A DNA stretch of 64,000 nt. Source: Cryptomeria japonica (taxonomy: Eukaryota > Streptophyta > Pinopsida > Cupressales > Cupressaceae). The DNA is taken from positions 764,875,413-764,939,412 of the forward strand of contig NC_081414.1 in the NCBI RefSeq assembly GCF_030272615.1. Reading direction: 5' to 3'. The notes beneath the pieces are model-generated. The model was not told the origin of the DNA, made no database searches, and saw only the letters and a program-made list of their open reading frames with translations. The position numbers and the translations under genes are program-made. Numbering within the stretch: position 1 is the first letter of the stretch; each line of letters starts with the position of its first letter. Positions 23,119 through 34,379 of the stretch are shown in pieces.

Positions 23119-24598
23119 GTCCTTCGATTTCAATTTCGCCTTTGTCAATAAGATCTTGAAGGAGATGGCAATTGCTTGTTTTGTGTCCTCGGCTCTGGTG
23201 AAAGTCACAATGTTCATTATCTCTCCACCATGGAGGCTTGACCTGAGGTTCATAGTTTGATGTTTTTGGTAAGGTCACAAGATTTGAAGAGACCAACTAG
23301 TGCAATATTGTTTCAATGGGTTCCCCTAAGGGTGTGTATGTACGTTTTGTTTTACAGTTTTGTTGTCATTGTCTTGGTTCTTCTTGCAGCGTATTCCAAC
23401 CTTGATTTTTTGGATGAGTGATGGTATTGTTTTTAGGAGGGGGATTTTGTCTTGCAAATCGGACCACAGGTAGTGTAGTATTTACTGATCTTGCGTCTAC
23501 TACCCCATCATTGACAATGTTTTTGTTCTTGTTCCAGAAATTTGGTTTATCACTATTAAAACGTGGGTGAGGGCCATCTTTAGGTTCGTTATAGATTCCG
23601 ATGAGTCTCTTTTTATGAGGGCTCACTCACATTTAAATCTATGAGTGATCATGTCTTCAAAGGACTCTGTGCCTTTCATGTCTAAATGGAATTCCATCTC
23701 GTCATTTAAGTTAGAAATGAAGATTTCCACTAACTCTTGTTTAGGCAAATGAAGAGAACGTCTGCTAGATTATTGTCTCCATCATTGTAGGAAAGTTGAG
23801 AATAGCTCCCTTAGTTTTTCTTAGGTGTTACAAAGATCTTCCATGGTGACATCTCGTTCAATGTTATGTGAATAATGAGCGATGAACTTTTGAACTAGTT
23901 CCTCGAATGTTCTAATGCCACCTGGTAATCGGGAGAACCATTGTGTGGTTGTGCCACCCAAACTCTGAGGAAAGAGGCACATTAGATAGGTGTTCTCATA
24001 GGCCACCTCTAAAAAAGTTGAGTGGAATTCGCGTACATGATCTCGAGGGTCTCCTTTACCCCAATACTTTTCAAACTTAGGTGTTTCAAACCCTCGCAGA
24101 AAAGGTGGCATATGTAGGTTCCTATCAAATGGATAGGGACAAATATCGTTAAGTGAAAATTGGGTAGTCTTCACACCACTATTGAGTTGTTGAGAAAGAT
24201 TGTCAACTTGTTGTCTCAACATGTCCATTTCAGTGGGAGGAGGTAGCGGGGGATTCCCTTGAAGATTAAGATCATAGTGGAAATAGTCCCTACCTCTTCC
24301 ACCATCGTTACGGCTTTGATCCGATGTCTGAATGAATCTGTGTGGTATCAAAGTTAGAGGGTAGTTTTGCACCCTCTTGAGAAAATCTTGAAAAATGAGC
24401 ATATGCGTTGTTTCTAAGGATTTTGTCAAAAAGTCTATTGAACCTGAGATTGTGTTGTGCTCTTTCAATAGCTTCGACAATTGGAGTGCTAGGATCTTCA
24501 TCATTTGTGCCTCCTCCAACAACCTCATGGTAATCATTGAGGTTTTCTTCTTCTTCTTCGATCTCTAGTTGTTGAGTTTTTTATCTTGTTTGAGCCAT
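23119..24598 (-). pseudogene. E2 gag (capsid and zinc knuckle)
   Basis: Minus-strand start MAQTR at 24598, with an early in-frame stop. Then an acidic stretch, PPTEMDMLRQQVDNLSQQLNS (short coiled coil), and the gag capsid domain: PFLRGFETPKFEKYWGKGDP, VREFHSTFLEVAYENTYLM, LFPQSLGGTTTQWFSRLP, EELVQKFIAHYSH. After frameshifts and a region around 23366-23626, a nucleic-acid-binding knuckle HCDFHQSRGHKTSNC (about 23190-23240) precedes the protease leader. Gag forms the particle and packages RNA. Multiple frameshifts near 23640-23820 make it non-functional. Confidence 0.8.
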
Positions 24599-25028
24599 TT
24601 TGTTTTTGGAAGTTTAATTGAGTTTTATAAAAAATGATTTTGAGTTTGGTGATGGGATGCTAGGTTGGTGATGAGATGTCTTGATGAGAGATAACGTTTT
24701 GTGAAATGTTTTTAAAAGACGGATCTCTAACACTGAAAGGTTGGATGTTACCAAAGTTCCTTTGTAAATTGCTTATTGTTGTTTTCAACAATTTGGATGT
24801 GTTACAACCAAGCTACCTAGTAATGAGAGGATGCACTCATAAGATAGTTTTAACCTTTGTCGAAATGCCTCTTAGGATGATTGATCCTAGATGTAGAGTC
24901 ACTCTAAAAAGTGATGTGTTGTTTTGATTTAAGCAATATCTAAAAAGAACTTAGGACAAGACCATTTTTATGTTTTGAGAGTTGAATGGATTGATGATAT
25001 GTCTGAAGGTGAAAGTGGGATATAAAAC

Positions 25029-25412
25029 TCAATAAAAACTTTGTGTTACAAAGGGGACAAATTCTTCCTCTTCTTGCTCAGGGGTTGGTGGTTCTTCTCG
25101 AGCTATGTTATAGGTGATGCAGATTTTTGGAAAGAAAGAAGGATTGATTTTGCCTCCTTTGTTTTTGTGATAGCTCAAAGCTCTATATTGAGTAAAAGCT
25201 TTGTTTTTTAAAGGCTCTTTATCGAACTCATTGGATTTTCCTTGGAGATATAGATGCATATAACGCAAGAAAGCTCTGTGTGAGATAAAAATTTGTCTAT
25301 TGAGATAGAAAAAAATCCCTTTTTTGATAAAAGCCTTTGAACTTATTGGTCTTTTCTTCAAGTTGATATGTTGATGAAGATTCCACTTTCTCAAAATCCG
25401 AGTGATGGTCAT
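25029..25412 (-). pseudogene. Possible remnant of an ORF upstream of E2 gag
   Basis: 127-codon minus-strand frame beginning MTITRILRKWNLHQH and ending with an acidic tail (EEPPTPEQEEEEFVPFV). It lies in the place where Ogre elements carry an extra ORF1, but no domain is recognised and it could be chance. Lys-rich in the middle. Confidence 0.25.
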
Positions 25413-27059
25413 ATAGTTGGATTTTATGTTGTTGTTGCACTATGTTTTTATTTGTTTGTTAGTCAAATGTTGATGGAAAATTGTGTTGGATGAATACTTG
25501 GTTTGAATTTGTTTTGGATTTCTTTGACAAGAAAATAGAGCAAGCACACAAGCACAATAATTTTGCCTCAAAAAGGCATAAAAATAGGTGTGCGTCTAAA
25601 TCAACCCAATGTTGAACTTTTTGACCCTTTTTCAAATATTTTTGTATGTTTTTCCAAAAGCCTAAAGTCAGCTCAGATTGTTACTAGTCTGACACAAAAT
25701 GAAGATTCTTCAAACATATTTTATCCCTAACGTCAAATGGCCAATTGCGATAATTTCAGCCAACATCTTGATATTTCTTCTTTGGTACTACATACCTTAT
25801 GAATCTCATCATGGCAAGTAAGGATGTGATATACTAAGTCTTGCACGAGCATAACAAATAGGTGATCCCTATAATGGGGGAGTCATCACTTTCATCAAGC
25901 TACAAGTAGCCTTTCAAAAAGCCCTTTTTCTACTCAAGGAAATATGTATGGTGAGTATCTTGAGAGCAAAACCATCTATGCTCTTGCACTGAACTACTCA
26001 CAAATTTTCTCAATCAATAGAACGGGTGGGTTTCTATAATAAAAAGGTGTCTAGTAATGTTTGATGTTTTTGGACATAAGTTCATTCTGCAGTGACTCAC
26101 TTAAGAGCCTTATAACTTGTGGTGGGCCCCATAGGTCCTTTCGACAAGTTACACTGTAGGAATAGCCAACCCAAGGCTACATCTTTCGCTCTCACTTGAT
26201 TTTTATAGCGGCTCGAAGGATTTACCACGCGAGGTCGTTCCCAAAAGAGATGTGTCTCTTGGAAGGCCTCTCTTAAAAAGATAAAACTTTGAGTGTTACT
26301 AACACTTTTCTCTTGCACCTAGGACCACGAAAGCCAAGGGAGAGGATAGTGTGTCTTAGAAGTAGGACCACTCTACAAAATTTTGCACAAGTGTGCCAAA
26401 TACTGAAAACACTTGTTCTTTTTAACCGATTTATTGCAATGTGTTTTAAAAGCTATTTGGAGATGTTTCTCCAACAAACATGATGCTCTTTTTAATCCTT
26501 CAAGGCAAAATGTTATTTAACTAGCAACTTGAAATCCTGGTCAACAGAAAATGAAGCACGTTTGCTTGAAGTAAAGTCGAGTTTAAAAACAAAACTTTGA
26601 CAAATTGGGGGTTCTTTTTAACTTGCAAAATGACAATTGATTGTGATTTTTAGCTTGATGCAAGAAATAAAAGTTTGTTTTAAACCCAAAATGAATTGAT
26701 TCCTAAATTGCAAGAAAAATCAAATTTGATGGGTTTGAGTTTTTTGGTTCTTTTTACTTTGACAAGTGAGGTTCTTTTTAAGCCCAAATTTAAGAGATGT
26801 GATTCATTTTTAGGACCCAAAAGGAAATGTGAAGTTAATTATTTAAGTCAAAAGAGAAAGTGAATTCATTTTATTCCATCTTTAAAGAAAAAGTTAGTAA
26901 AATATAATTTTGCTTCCCAATCAAATTTAAAATCTTGCAATGGGTTTAGTAAAAACCTGCACAAAAAGCAACCAATCAATGAAAAATGAATTTTTGGTGG
27001 ACTTCTGCAAGCCTAAATGTTTTTGATTTTTTGGTTACAATAAGGATTTTACGACTCTC

Positions 27060-27135
27060 TGTTACAATAGCGCTATTCTGTGTGAAAACAGAAGCGCTAT
27101 TTAACACGAAAGCGCTATATTAATGACAGATGTGC
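27060..27135. repeat. AGCGCT-word cluster, left part
   Basis: AATAGCGCTATTC, GAAGCGCTATTT, AAAGCGCTATA and GATGTGCTAAA follow each other at roughly 20-30 bp spacing. AGCGCT is self-complementary. The cluster stops where the solo LTR begins at 27151 and resumes on its other side. Confidence 0.6.
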
Positions 27136-27150
27136 TAAACTAAATACAAC

Positions 27151-28586
27151 TGTAGACATGCAAAAATGACCACTTTCATCAGTGAATATTTAATATTCAT
27201 TTTACTCCCATTCCTCTATTTAATTAAATTCTATTTAATTAAATTATTCATATTCATCTATTTAATTAAATGAATTATTCAATTTATTTAATTAAGTTCA
27301 CCTAAGTCTCTGCTACCCCTTTGATTAAATAAATTACTTTATTTAATTAAATCCTCCTTCTAGCCCATTTAATTAAATTTACATTTAATTAAAATACCAA
27401 AATCCTACAAATGCAAGTTGCATCCACAATTGAAATAAATTAATTTTAAATTAATTAAATTATATTTTCCCCACCCACTTGCAAAATCCTACATCTCCCA
27501 TTTGCCTCATAAATTCTTTTATAACCCATCTGACCTTAATCAATTAGCCTAAACCCTTCAATCATCCCCTTTCCCCAAATTTCAAGATGTCACTTCTCAA
27601 ATTTGGAGGAAAGTCTTCCAAAAGCAATAAAGGCTTTATCCATTCAACAAGCTAACTTGTTGAGTTCCCCCAAATTTGGAAGGACTCTTACAAATTTTTC
27701 CCCAAAGTCTTACAAACCATTAATGGTTGACTTACCCTTTTTGGCATAGTTGGAGACGTTTTGCCTAACTCGACCTTCATCTTTACCCTTGGTTATCTCC
27801 TTAACCCTTGCACAAAAGTTTACCCCTTAGATAAAAGCTTTATCCAATGGATGACTCTAATCTAACCTTAACCTTACCTCCTAAGGTAACCATCATGTCT
27901 CCTCAAGCATTTAATGCTTCTTACATCTCTTGTCAAGCAGTCTCTTGTTGACAATTGTCACCATTTCATTTGTGAGAATTGTAAGCATGGATTGATAACT
28001 TTCAATCCTGGCCCTTGATAAGATTATCCAATCTTGAGCATCCATTGCCCTGTTTTTCCTTTAAATAGAGCCCTCCTTCTATCATTTTGAGAGATCCAAG
28101 TTTCATGCTTCTAACTTATAGTCATTTTGCTAATAATATTCAAGTTTTATGCATATAGTCATTTTAATCAAGCATTAGCCTCTCTTTGAATAGAAATCAT
28201 CTTAATAGGCATTTGCATTATCATAGAACACTCATGTTAGATTAGTATATCATGTTAGGATATTTTTTACTAATCCTCTCATCTTATCATCATAGTCAAT
28301 GCTAGTTTAAATCATACTAGATTTAATATCATGCATAACTAGGAATTCATTCATATTAAGCTGATCAATATCCCCCGTTCTCGAAGTTGTCATTCCTAAG
28401 TCACTTTGCTCAGTGATCTGATAGAAAAGGCATTAACTTGAGGAATCTTGTGAGATAGAGAACAATGGAACATCCCTTGGGAAGTTGAGCTATTAAACAT
28501 AGCTCCATAACTTGCACCAAGAGTCCCATTGGTGTGTGGACTTGTCTGGAAACCGAATTTTATGTTTCATCGCACCACATTACAAA
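27151..28586 (+). mobile_element. Solo LTR of a family related to E2, opposite orientation
   Basis: Begins TGTAGACATG. Read on the plus strand it follows the same order as the E2 LTR read on its minus strand: a TGTAG start, a long block of TTAATTAAAT repeats, a GCAAGTTGCATCC block, AAGCATTTAATGCTTC, a TTTCAATCC...GGCCCTTGAT block, TTTAAATAGAGCCC (TATA) and GATCCAAGTTTC. So it is a diverged relative inserted head-on in the E2 leader. The 3' boundary is uncertain: the family similarity fades after about 28350 and the LTR could end anywhere to about 28590. No target-site duplication was established. Confidence 0.6.
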
Positions 28587-28664
28587 GATCCATATAAAAA
28601 ATCAAGTCAGTCTCATATCGAAAAGGGACAAATGATTTAAATAAGGACAAAAGTGCTAAAAGAC

Positions 28665-28830
28665 TTTGTCGAACATAATAAAATTCTATCAAACAAAGAG
28701 CGCAAAAGCGCTAAAACTAGGTGCAATAGTGCCAATTGCAAGACAATAGCGCTAGTTTGGTGAAAAATAGCGCTAAAGCACCAACTTTTGAAGGTGCTAA
28801 AGTGTGTTCAATAGTGCTAAAGCGTGACTT
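28665..28830. repeat. AGCGCT-word cluster, right part
   Basis: AAAGTGCTAAAAG, GAGCGCAAAAGCGCTAAAAC, GTGCAATAGTGCC, CAATAGCGCTAG, AATAGCGCTAAAGC, GGTGCTAAAGTG, AATAGTGCTAAAGCG. The same word type as at 27060-27135, so the two parts look like one array split by the solo LTR. Confidence 0.6.
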
Positions 28831-28881
28831 GTGTGTCAATTAAAATAGTCAAATAATGTTAGTAGTTATCAAAAAAATCTA

Positions 28882-28920
28882 ATCAGAAGGTTGTGTGTTC
28901 GATTCACGTCGGGTTCAACA
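28882..28920 (-). other. E2 primer-binding region with long tRNA-Trp similarity
   Basis: The plus strand here reads, over about 36 bases (28882-28917), like the 3' half of plant tRNA-Trp(CCA) as I remember it: an ATCAGAAGG anticodon-stem part, a variable loop, TTCGATT (T loop), CACG, then CGGGTTCA, followed by ACA in place of CCA. In E2 orientation this is the complement of the tRNA 3' end, two bases from the LTR. A normal PBS covers about 18 nt; the similarity here extends to the anticodon stem. The match is from memory and needs alignment. Confidence 0.7.
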
Positions 28921-28922
28921 AA

Positions 28923-30328
28923 TGACGCTTTGCAAAAAGGATTAGAAAATTTGTTTGATGGGAACACAAGAAACAAAAGAAACAAGCTCAAATATTAGTG
29001 TTAGCAACAAAAGACTATCCTAAATAGGCATATCAAGAGAGTTATTAAGCATGAAATTGAAAGCATACAAGCATAGAATAAATAAGTTATACTCCTCCAA
29101 ATGCTAGCCAAGATGCTCATAGTTGCTCCTCCCTTGTTCCTCTCCTCTCCAAGTTCCACATGAGTGTAGCTCTCAGTTGTGCACTGCTATGGAAGTCTTA
29201 TGGAGATTCAAGATTGTGATATGATTGTAAAAATATGCAAATGCAAGCTAATAACTAAATAAAAGATGAGTTAATCAAAATGCTATTGTTAATTTTAACC
29301 AAAAAGACAATTGTAGATTGTGCTACAATGCTTTCCTAAATCACTATAACTTAGATGCATGCAAGAGTTCTAGGATCTGTATTATGAAGGAATGGGCTCT
29401 ATTTATAGGAAAAACAGAGCAATGGATGGTTGAGATTGAGTAATCTCAACAAGGGTCATAATTGAAAGGTTTCTGGTCCATGTGAGGGCTTTCAACCCAA
29501 TCCCAGGATGACAAATTTCATCATGAGATGGCTTGAGAGGAGAGGGAAGAAGCATTAAATGATTTACATGACCTAAGGGTTACCCTATGGGGTTTGGTTA
29601 AGCTTGAGTTATTGGATAAAGCTATTATCCAAATAATAATGCCATTATCCAATGGACAAACTCTTGTGCAAGAGTTAGTGGAGATACCCATGTAGGCAAG
29701 TGGATTTAACCATTAATGGTCATGTAAGAGCCATTAATGGTTTGGAAGACTTTGGGGGTTAACTTGTTGGAGACACAAAGCATTGAAATCTTTTCAAAGA
29801 CTTTGGAGACTTTGAGAAGTGACCACAAGTTGCTTAGGAATGTGACAATGTTTAGGAAATGGATTAGGCTAATTAGGAAGGGGTTAGAAGAGTCTAGAAG
29901 ATGGTTAGAAGAGTCTAGAAGGTGATTAGAAGAGCAAGTGGATTTGGTGGGTGAGGGAAAATAGTATTTTAATTAAAATAAAATTACTTATTTCAACCAA
30001 AATAGGTGCAATTTGCATTTGTAGGAAAATGAAAGTGGAGGGGGGGGGGGGTAATTTACAGATTTTAAATAAATATTTGTTTATTTATTTAAAGAATGAG
30101 AGGGGTTAAATTAAATAAATATATATATATATATTTTTTAATTGATTGTTTTAGAATGTGGTTAAATGAATTAATTTAAATAAATTGAATAATTTATTTA
30201 ATTAATAGGAGAATTATTTGAGGATGAATTAATTAAATATCAATTTAATTAACTGGTTATTGATGGTTTATTAATCAAATAAATAGTAAATATTCATTTA
30301 ATTAAGTGGACATATTTATGTGACTACA
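28923..30328 (-). repeat. E2 5' LTR (1406 bp)
   Basis: Full-length partner of 4754-6059. In E2 orientation it starts TGTAGTCACAT at 30328 and ends AAGCGTCA at 28923. The TATA box CTATAAATAGAGCCC is at about 29396-29409 (minus strand). It includes about 100 bp missing from the other LTR. Confidence 0.85.
29396..29409 (-). promoter_or_regulatory. TATA box of the E2 5' LTR
   Basis: The minus strand reads CCTATAAATAGAGCCC, identical to the box in the 3' LTR. This would be the promoter that drives E2 genomic RNA. Confidence 0.6.
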
Positions 30329-30333
30329 ATTTC

Positions 30334-30838
30334 TTTATTAATGCTTAATTGCCAGAAGTAAGTTTTATCTTGCGTAGGAATAATCCTGCAGATTTGGCTA
30401 CTGCACAATAGATGGCCATATCAGTTGAAGATGATCTTATCCTTGCTGGAAAGATAAGAAAGGATACTAAAAAGGTTAGGAATAGTCAAATTATTGACAA
30501 ATTACCTTCTTCAACAAATTCTGTTGATCCTATGATTCAAAAGTTAGCAAATGAGTTGTTAGCACTTAAGAAGCAAATTTCCTCTCAAGGGAATACTTCT
30601 TATTGTGTTGTTCCAAGAAAGACTTATCCAAACAATACTTCCAAGTATGTTGTGCACAATCAAAACAAGTTACCTCCTGCTCCAGAGAGTCTTGCATTGG
30701 AAGCACCGCCTCATAATTTAGCTATAGGCTACTATGAGGTTGAACAAAATGATCTTCCTCCATTTGGTGATGAAGATGCCAATTTGCTTCAAGGAGATGA
30801 TGCAGAATTGGCTGGCGACTCTAACATCAGATATATGT
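30334..30838 (+). pseudogene. E1 gag, C-terminal part
   Basis: Continues the frame cut at 4753: LPEVSFILRRNNPADLATAQ, then an in-frame stop and MAISVEDDLILAGKIRK, PMIQKLANELLALKKQISS, ending GDSNIRYM-stop. This is the distal part of a gypsy Gag. No CCHC knuckle is visible in this part, unlike E2. The end coincides with another insertion at about 30843. Confidence 0.65.
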
Positions 30839-30842
30839 AGTA

Positions 30843-32192
30843 TGTGATAATATGATGAAACTATAAAGATCCGATCAACTACTTAGAGGGGGGGTGAATC
30901 AGTAGTTGAAGAGTAAACTAAATTTTCACCAAACTTAGAATCAACTCACAAAGTTTACCGGTTTAGTCACTTTAACAAATCTACAGTTGCATTGTTAAAC
31001 CTTATTGGTTGACCTAATACTTTAGTGATATAATGCAACAGATCTAAAACGTATATATCCTTTGACCAAAACCTTAAACCACTTCACTAATACCAATAAT
31101 AACATATTTTAGATTATTTCCAATCATTTAGATATATCTATGCAATTTTACCAATCATTCATATCATCCATACCAATAACACATCCATAAAATCATTCAC
31201 CACTTGACACAGTGATTTTTCATGTGGAAACCCAAATGGGAAAAACCATGGTGGGGATGAATAGCCACAAGTATTTTGAACTCTTTTAAAGTTCACCCTA
31301 TTAGGAGCCAAGCCTTGCTAGAAGCTTATACAAGAATGTTTTGTTAGGAACAAATCCAGTTAAGGACCACCCAGTTATGGGATTGACTACAAATACCCTG
31401 TTAAAGGTAACCTTGGTGGAGGATTTCAAATCCAAGCTAATGGATCACCTGGTTAGAGGATTTCAACAACAATCCTATTAGAGCTTACCGTGTTAGGGGA
31501 TTTCAAACTGCTATAATGGTTACAGAACAATAGGTTCTTGACTGATCTGGAAATAACACTTCCTTGCTGAATCAGATCCTTTACTGCTCCTATATGCTTT
31601 CACATCATTCTACAGATACACCTCCTGGTTCAACAACAATCACTTTCACACTTAATAAAAGTTGCCAACCACTCATTAAATCAATTCATTGACCTTATAA
31701 ACAAATACATTAGGTCAGTAACACCACAAACTCTAAAATTCTTATAGAGATTACAAACACATCAGTTCAATCTTGATAGTTAGATTGCATGCAATCAACT
31801 TTACATTCTTTTAGGCATCTACAACCACTCCTAGATCATCACACTTGAATCTTGTAACACATTATGCGTTTGTCACTTCATACTATGCATTTGATCATTC
31901 CCAAGATAAACGATTATCTTTACACGCCAAAACTATTTTGAAACTCATCACGTGCAACATGCTTTCATGGCATCTTCATCATCGATCATCACAACCAATC
32001 TCCAAGCTCCATCGATTAGGGTTCTGCTTCTCAACTAGTTAAGGTTACCGGTTGATCTTCACTACATCATTACCGGTTGCTTTACTGCTTCATTACTGGT
32101 TGCTTTACTACTTCATTACCAGTTGCTTTACTGATTCATTACCAGTTACTTTACTACTTCATTACCAATTGCTATTGACATCAATGACAACA
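30843..32192 (-). mobile_element. Copia-type solo LTR (about 1.35 kb) between E1 gag and protease
   Basis: On the minus strand it starts TGTTGTCATTGATGTCAAT (32192) and ends TCATATTATCACA (30843), with GATTCACCCCCCCTCTAAG near the end and CCCATTTGGGTTTCCAC, all typical of plant Ty1/copia LTRs of the type seen in E3. E1 protein-coding sequence resumes right after it (QQHEEDKMQD, from about 32228). The boundaries are from these motifs; no target-site duplication was found. Near 32065-32165 the words CATTACCGGTTGCTTTACT recur four to five times. Confidence 0.55.
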
Positions 32193-32227
32193 CTACCTAA
32201 TATCTTCTTCAATGCAATATTCATGCA

Positions 32228-33250
32228 ATGCCAACAACATGAAGAAGATAAAATGCAAGATGTGCATGATGGAGATGTCTTTGCAGTTTTCACCTATTCG
32301 CAAGCACAAGCAACACAACCACCTATCAATACGAAGAGTAATGATTCCACATAAGTCAAGGATTCTCAATGCTTGCTAGTTGTTGTTTCTAAACATGGAA
32401 CTCCTTTACCAAATCCACCAAAGGACAACTCCATTCCTAAAGACAATGCGAAGGATAAAAATGTAAGTGCTCCTTCGACTCCTGCAATTTGTTTTGCACC
32501 TGATAATTCTTTTGCACCTGCATCAAAGACCAGTGCACCTAATGTTTCAAGTTCTCAAAATGAGAACCTTAACCAATATTTGATGAATTCTTTTCAGTCA
32601 TTTGATATTATAGATCATGCTAGAAAAACTAAAGTACAAATGTCTGAAGTAGAATATTTGAGATCCAATCTAGATCAATTTGATCATTTGGTCAAATTTG
32701 TAAAAGAGAAAGATACTTCCTCAATTAATCCTCCTAAATCCAACATATCCCAAAACAACTTAGTGAGATCTCCTTCTCCTACAAAAAATAGAGAACCATT
32801 TTATATCTTCTTGTTGATTAATGGTCATAGGTTAAGTAATTGTGTAATTGATTTTGGAGCATCCGACAATGTTATGTCGGCAAAATTTACCAACACTCTT
32901 GGTTTAACGTTGACTGAGATATTTGGTAGATGCTTTTCTATGGATAACAAGCAAGTCCCACTAATAGGTCAAATTAAGGATTCACAATTTGCTTTTGCCG
33001 CATTCCCAGACAAGAAGATCAAAACGACAGTATTGGTTGTTGATGTGTCAACTTCCTATGGCACACTATTGGGAAGGAATTTTTGTAGAGATGTTGGAGG
33101 AGAATTGAACATGGATATGAATAAAGCATGTATTCTCGTCAAGGGAGAGATCAAAAAGTTATATCCAAAAAAAGAATCACAATACATCGTTGTGAAATCT
33201 GATGATCAACGAGCTCAGATTCTTTTTGAGTCATCAGGTATGAGAAATTA
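32228..33250 (+). pseudogene. E1 protease region
   Basis: A Pro/Ser/Asn-rich linker comes first (NSIPKDNAKDKNVSAPSTP). The retropepsin follows: FYIFLLINGHRLSNCVIDFGASDNVMSAKF with the active-site Asp at about 32850 (usual D-S-G-A-S reads D-F-G-A-S), and the flap and C-terminal block VVDVSTSYGTLLGRNFCRDVGGELNMDMN (about 33040-33120). An in-frame stop at 32352 separates the linker from the gag side. It would cleave Gag-Pol. The same frame runs on, uninterrupted, into the RNase H domain. Confidence 0.75.
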
Positions 33251-33414
33251 TTTCTTATATGTTGATGATGAGTTTGAAGTTGTACCTGAAATAGAGGATG
33301 TCATTTCACTTGATAAAAGTTCAAGTGATTGTGAGAGTATTGTTGTTGAATATGTGGGATCCCCAACTTCACAAGAGCAATCGCTCAATTTTGATATTGT
33401 CAGTGTTGGTGATC

Positions 33415-33890
33415 CAAATGATGTTTGGACATTAAAGTTTGATGGTAGTTGTTCTTCCACTGGATCAGGGGCAGGTATTGTTTTGGTGTCTCTTGATGGT
33501 AATATGTTCTCATTTTCTTTCAATTTACAGTTTGATAACACCAATAATACTGCTGAGTATGAGTCTCTTCTTTTGGGAATGAATGTTGCTCAAAATAAAG
33601 GAATTAAGAATCTGCATGCTTAGGGAGATGTTGAATTGATTGTTTGTCAAGTCAAAAATATCTATCAAACAAGAAGCGATAGGCTAAGGCATTATCATAA
33701 TCTTGTGTGGAACTCAATTGAGGTGTTTGATGCCTTTGATCTATCTGTTGTTTCCTGGGAATTCAATGATAGAGAAGATTCTTTAGCAATATTTGCAACC
33801 TTATTGATTCTGCATAAGGATTTTTCAGGACCAACATATACTATTAAAATGATATTCCGACCAAGTGTTCCTGATAGTTTTGACAATTGA
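33415..33890 (+). pseudogene. E1 archaeal-type RNase H located between protease and RT
   Basis: Directly follows protease in the same frame: VWTLKFDGSCSSTGSGAGIVLVS, FDNTNNTAEYESLLLGMNVA, then (after a stop at about 33623) GDVELIVCQVKNIYQ, LRHYHNLVWNSIEVFDAFDL and FNDREDSLAIFATLLIL. These are the DGS, EYE, GD and D motifs of the RVT_3 / archaeal-type RNase H, close to E2 positions 10202-9740. Here it stands upstream of RT, whereas in E2 it stands after RT and RNase H. This difference of order is directly visible. Confidence 0.8.
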
Positions 33891-33893
33891 CAG

Positions 33894-34379
33894 GTGTTCA
33901 ATGATGATCAACACGTAATCAATTTCTTGCAAACTGTTGATAACTTTGATTATTTGTATTTTGATGGTAGTCAATATCCTTCAAGAGATGTCATTGAAAG
34001 TATTGATGCAGAAACTTGTGAAAAGTTCCTACAACTGAAGGGTAATAAGATCCCTAAGGATCTTGTTTCTCTTGAAAAATTGTTTGACAAGCAAGATCTC
34101 TATGTCAAAAAGCAATAGAAATCAACTGCTAGTACAATGGAGTATGAGGAAGTGAATATTGAAACATATGAGAATTTGAAGATGATCAACATTGGAAAAT
34201 GTTATTCACATGAAGAGAGGTGTAAATTTGTTGCATTATTGCATCAATATATTGATGTCTTGGCCTACTCTTATGATGACTTGAAGTCTTTCCATCCTAA
34301 ATAGATTCGTCATGACATTCCATTGAAACCGGGTTTTTCTCCTTTCCATCAAAAGAAAAGACAGTACAATCTGAAGATT
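33894..34379 (+). other. E1 connector between RNase H and RT
   Basis: Coding-like sequence with broken frames: DDQHVINFLQTVDNFDYLYFDGSQYPS (33897-33980), EKFLQLKGNKIPKDLVSLEKLFD and EERCKFVALLHQYIDVLAYSYDDLKSF, then VRHDIPLKPG and PFHQKKRQ leading into RT. In gypsy pol this is the N-terminal RT approach segment. Confidence 0.55.

Larger units (their letters stand above)
24599..28881 (-). other. E2 long leader between PBS and gag
   Basis: About 4.3 kb, partly occupied by the opposite-facing solo LTR (27151 to about 28586). A minus-strand ORF of 127 codons at 25029-25412 is listed separately. The rest has no supportable gene. Long leaders, sometimes with an extra ORF1, are known for Ogre-like elements. 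Short AGCGCT-containing repeats lie at about 27060-27135 and 28665-28830. Confidence 0.5.
4754..30328 (-). mobile_element. E2: minus-strand Ty3/gypsy element of Tat/Ogre type, nested in E1 gag
   Basis: The two LTRs (4754-6059 and 28923-30328) face the same way and start (minus strand) TGTAGTCAC. The polypurine tract sits next to the 4754-6059 LTR and the primer-binding region next to the 28923-30328 LTR, so transcription runs on the minus strand. The flanks GTTTC (4749-4753) and ATTTC (30329-30333) are a 4/5 target-site duplication. Order on the minus strand: LTR, PBS, about 4.3 kb leader, gag, protease, P/T-rich linker, RT, RNase H, archaeal-type RNase H, integrase, LTR. Removing E3 leaves about 18.4 kb, in the size range known for Ogre-like elements. 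The dual RNase H after RT is the hallmark of the Tat lineage (established knowledge). All domains carry stops. Confidence 0.85.
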
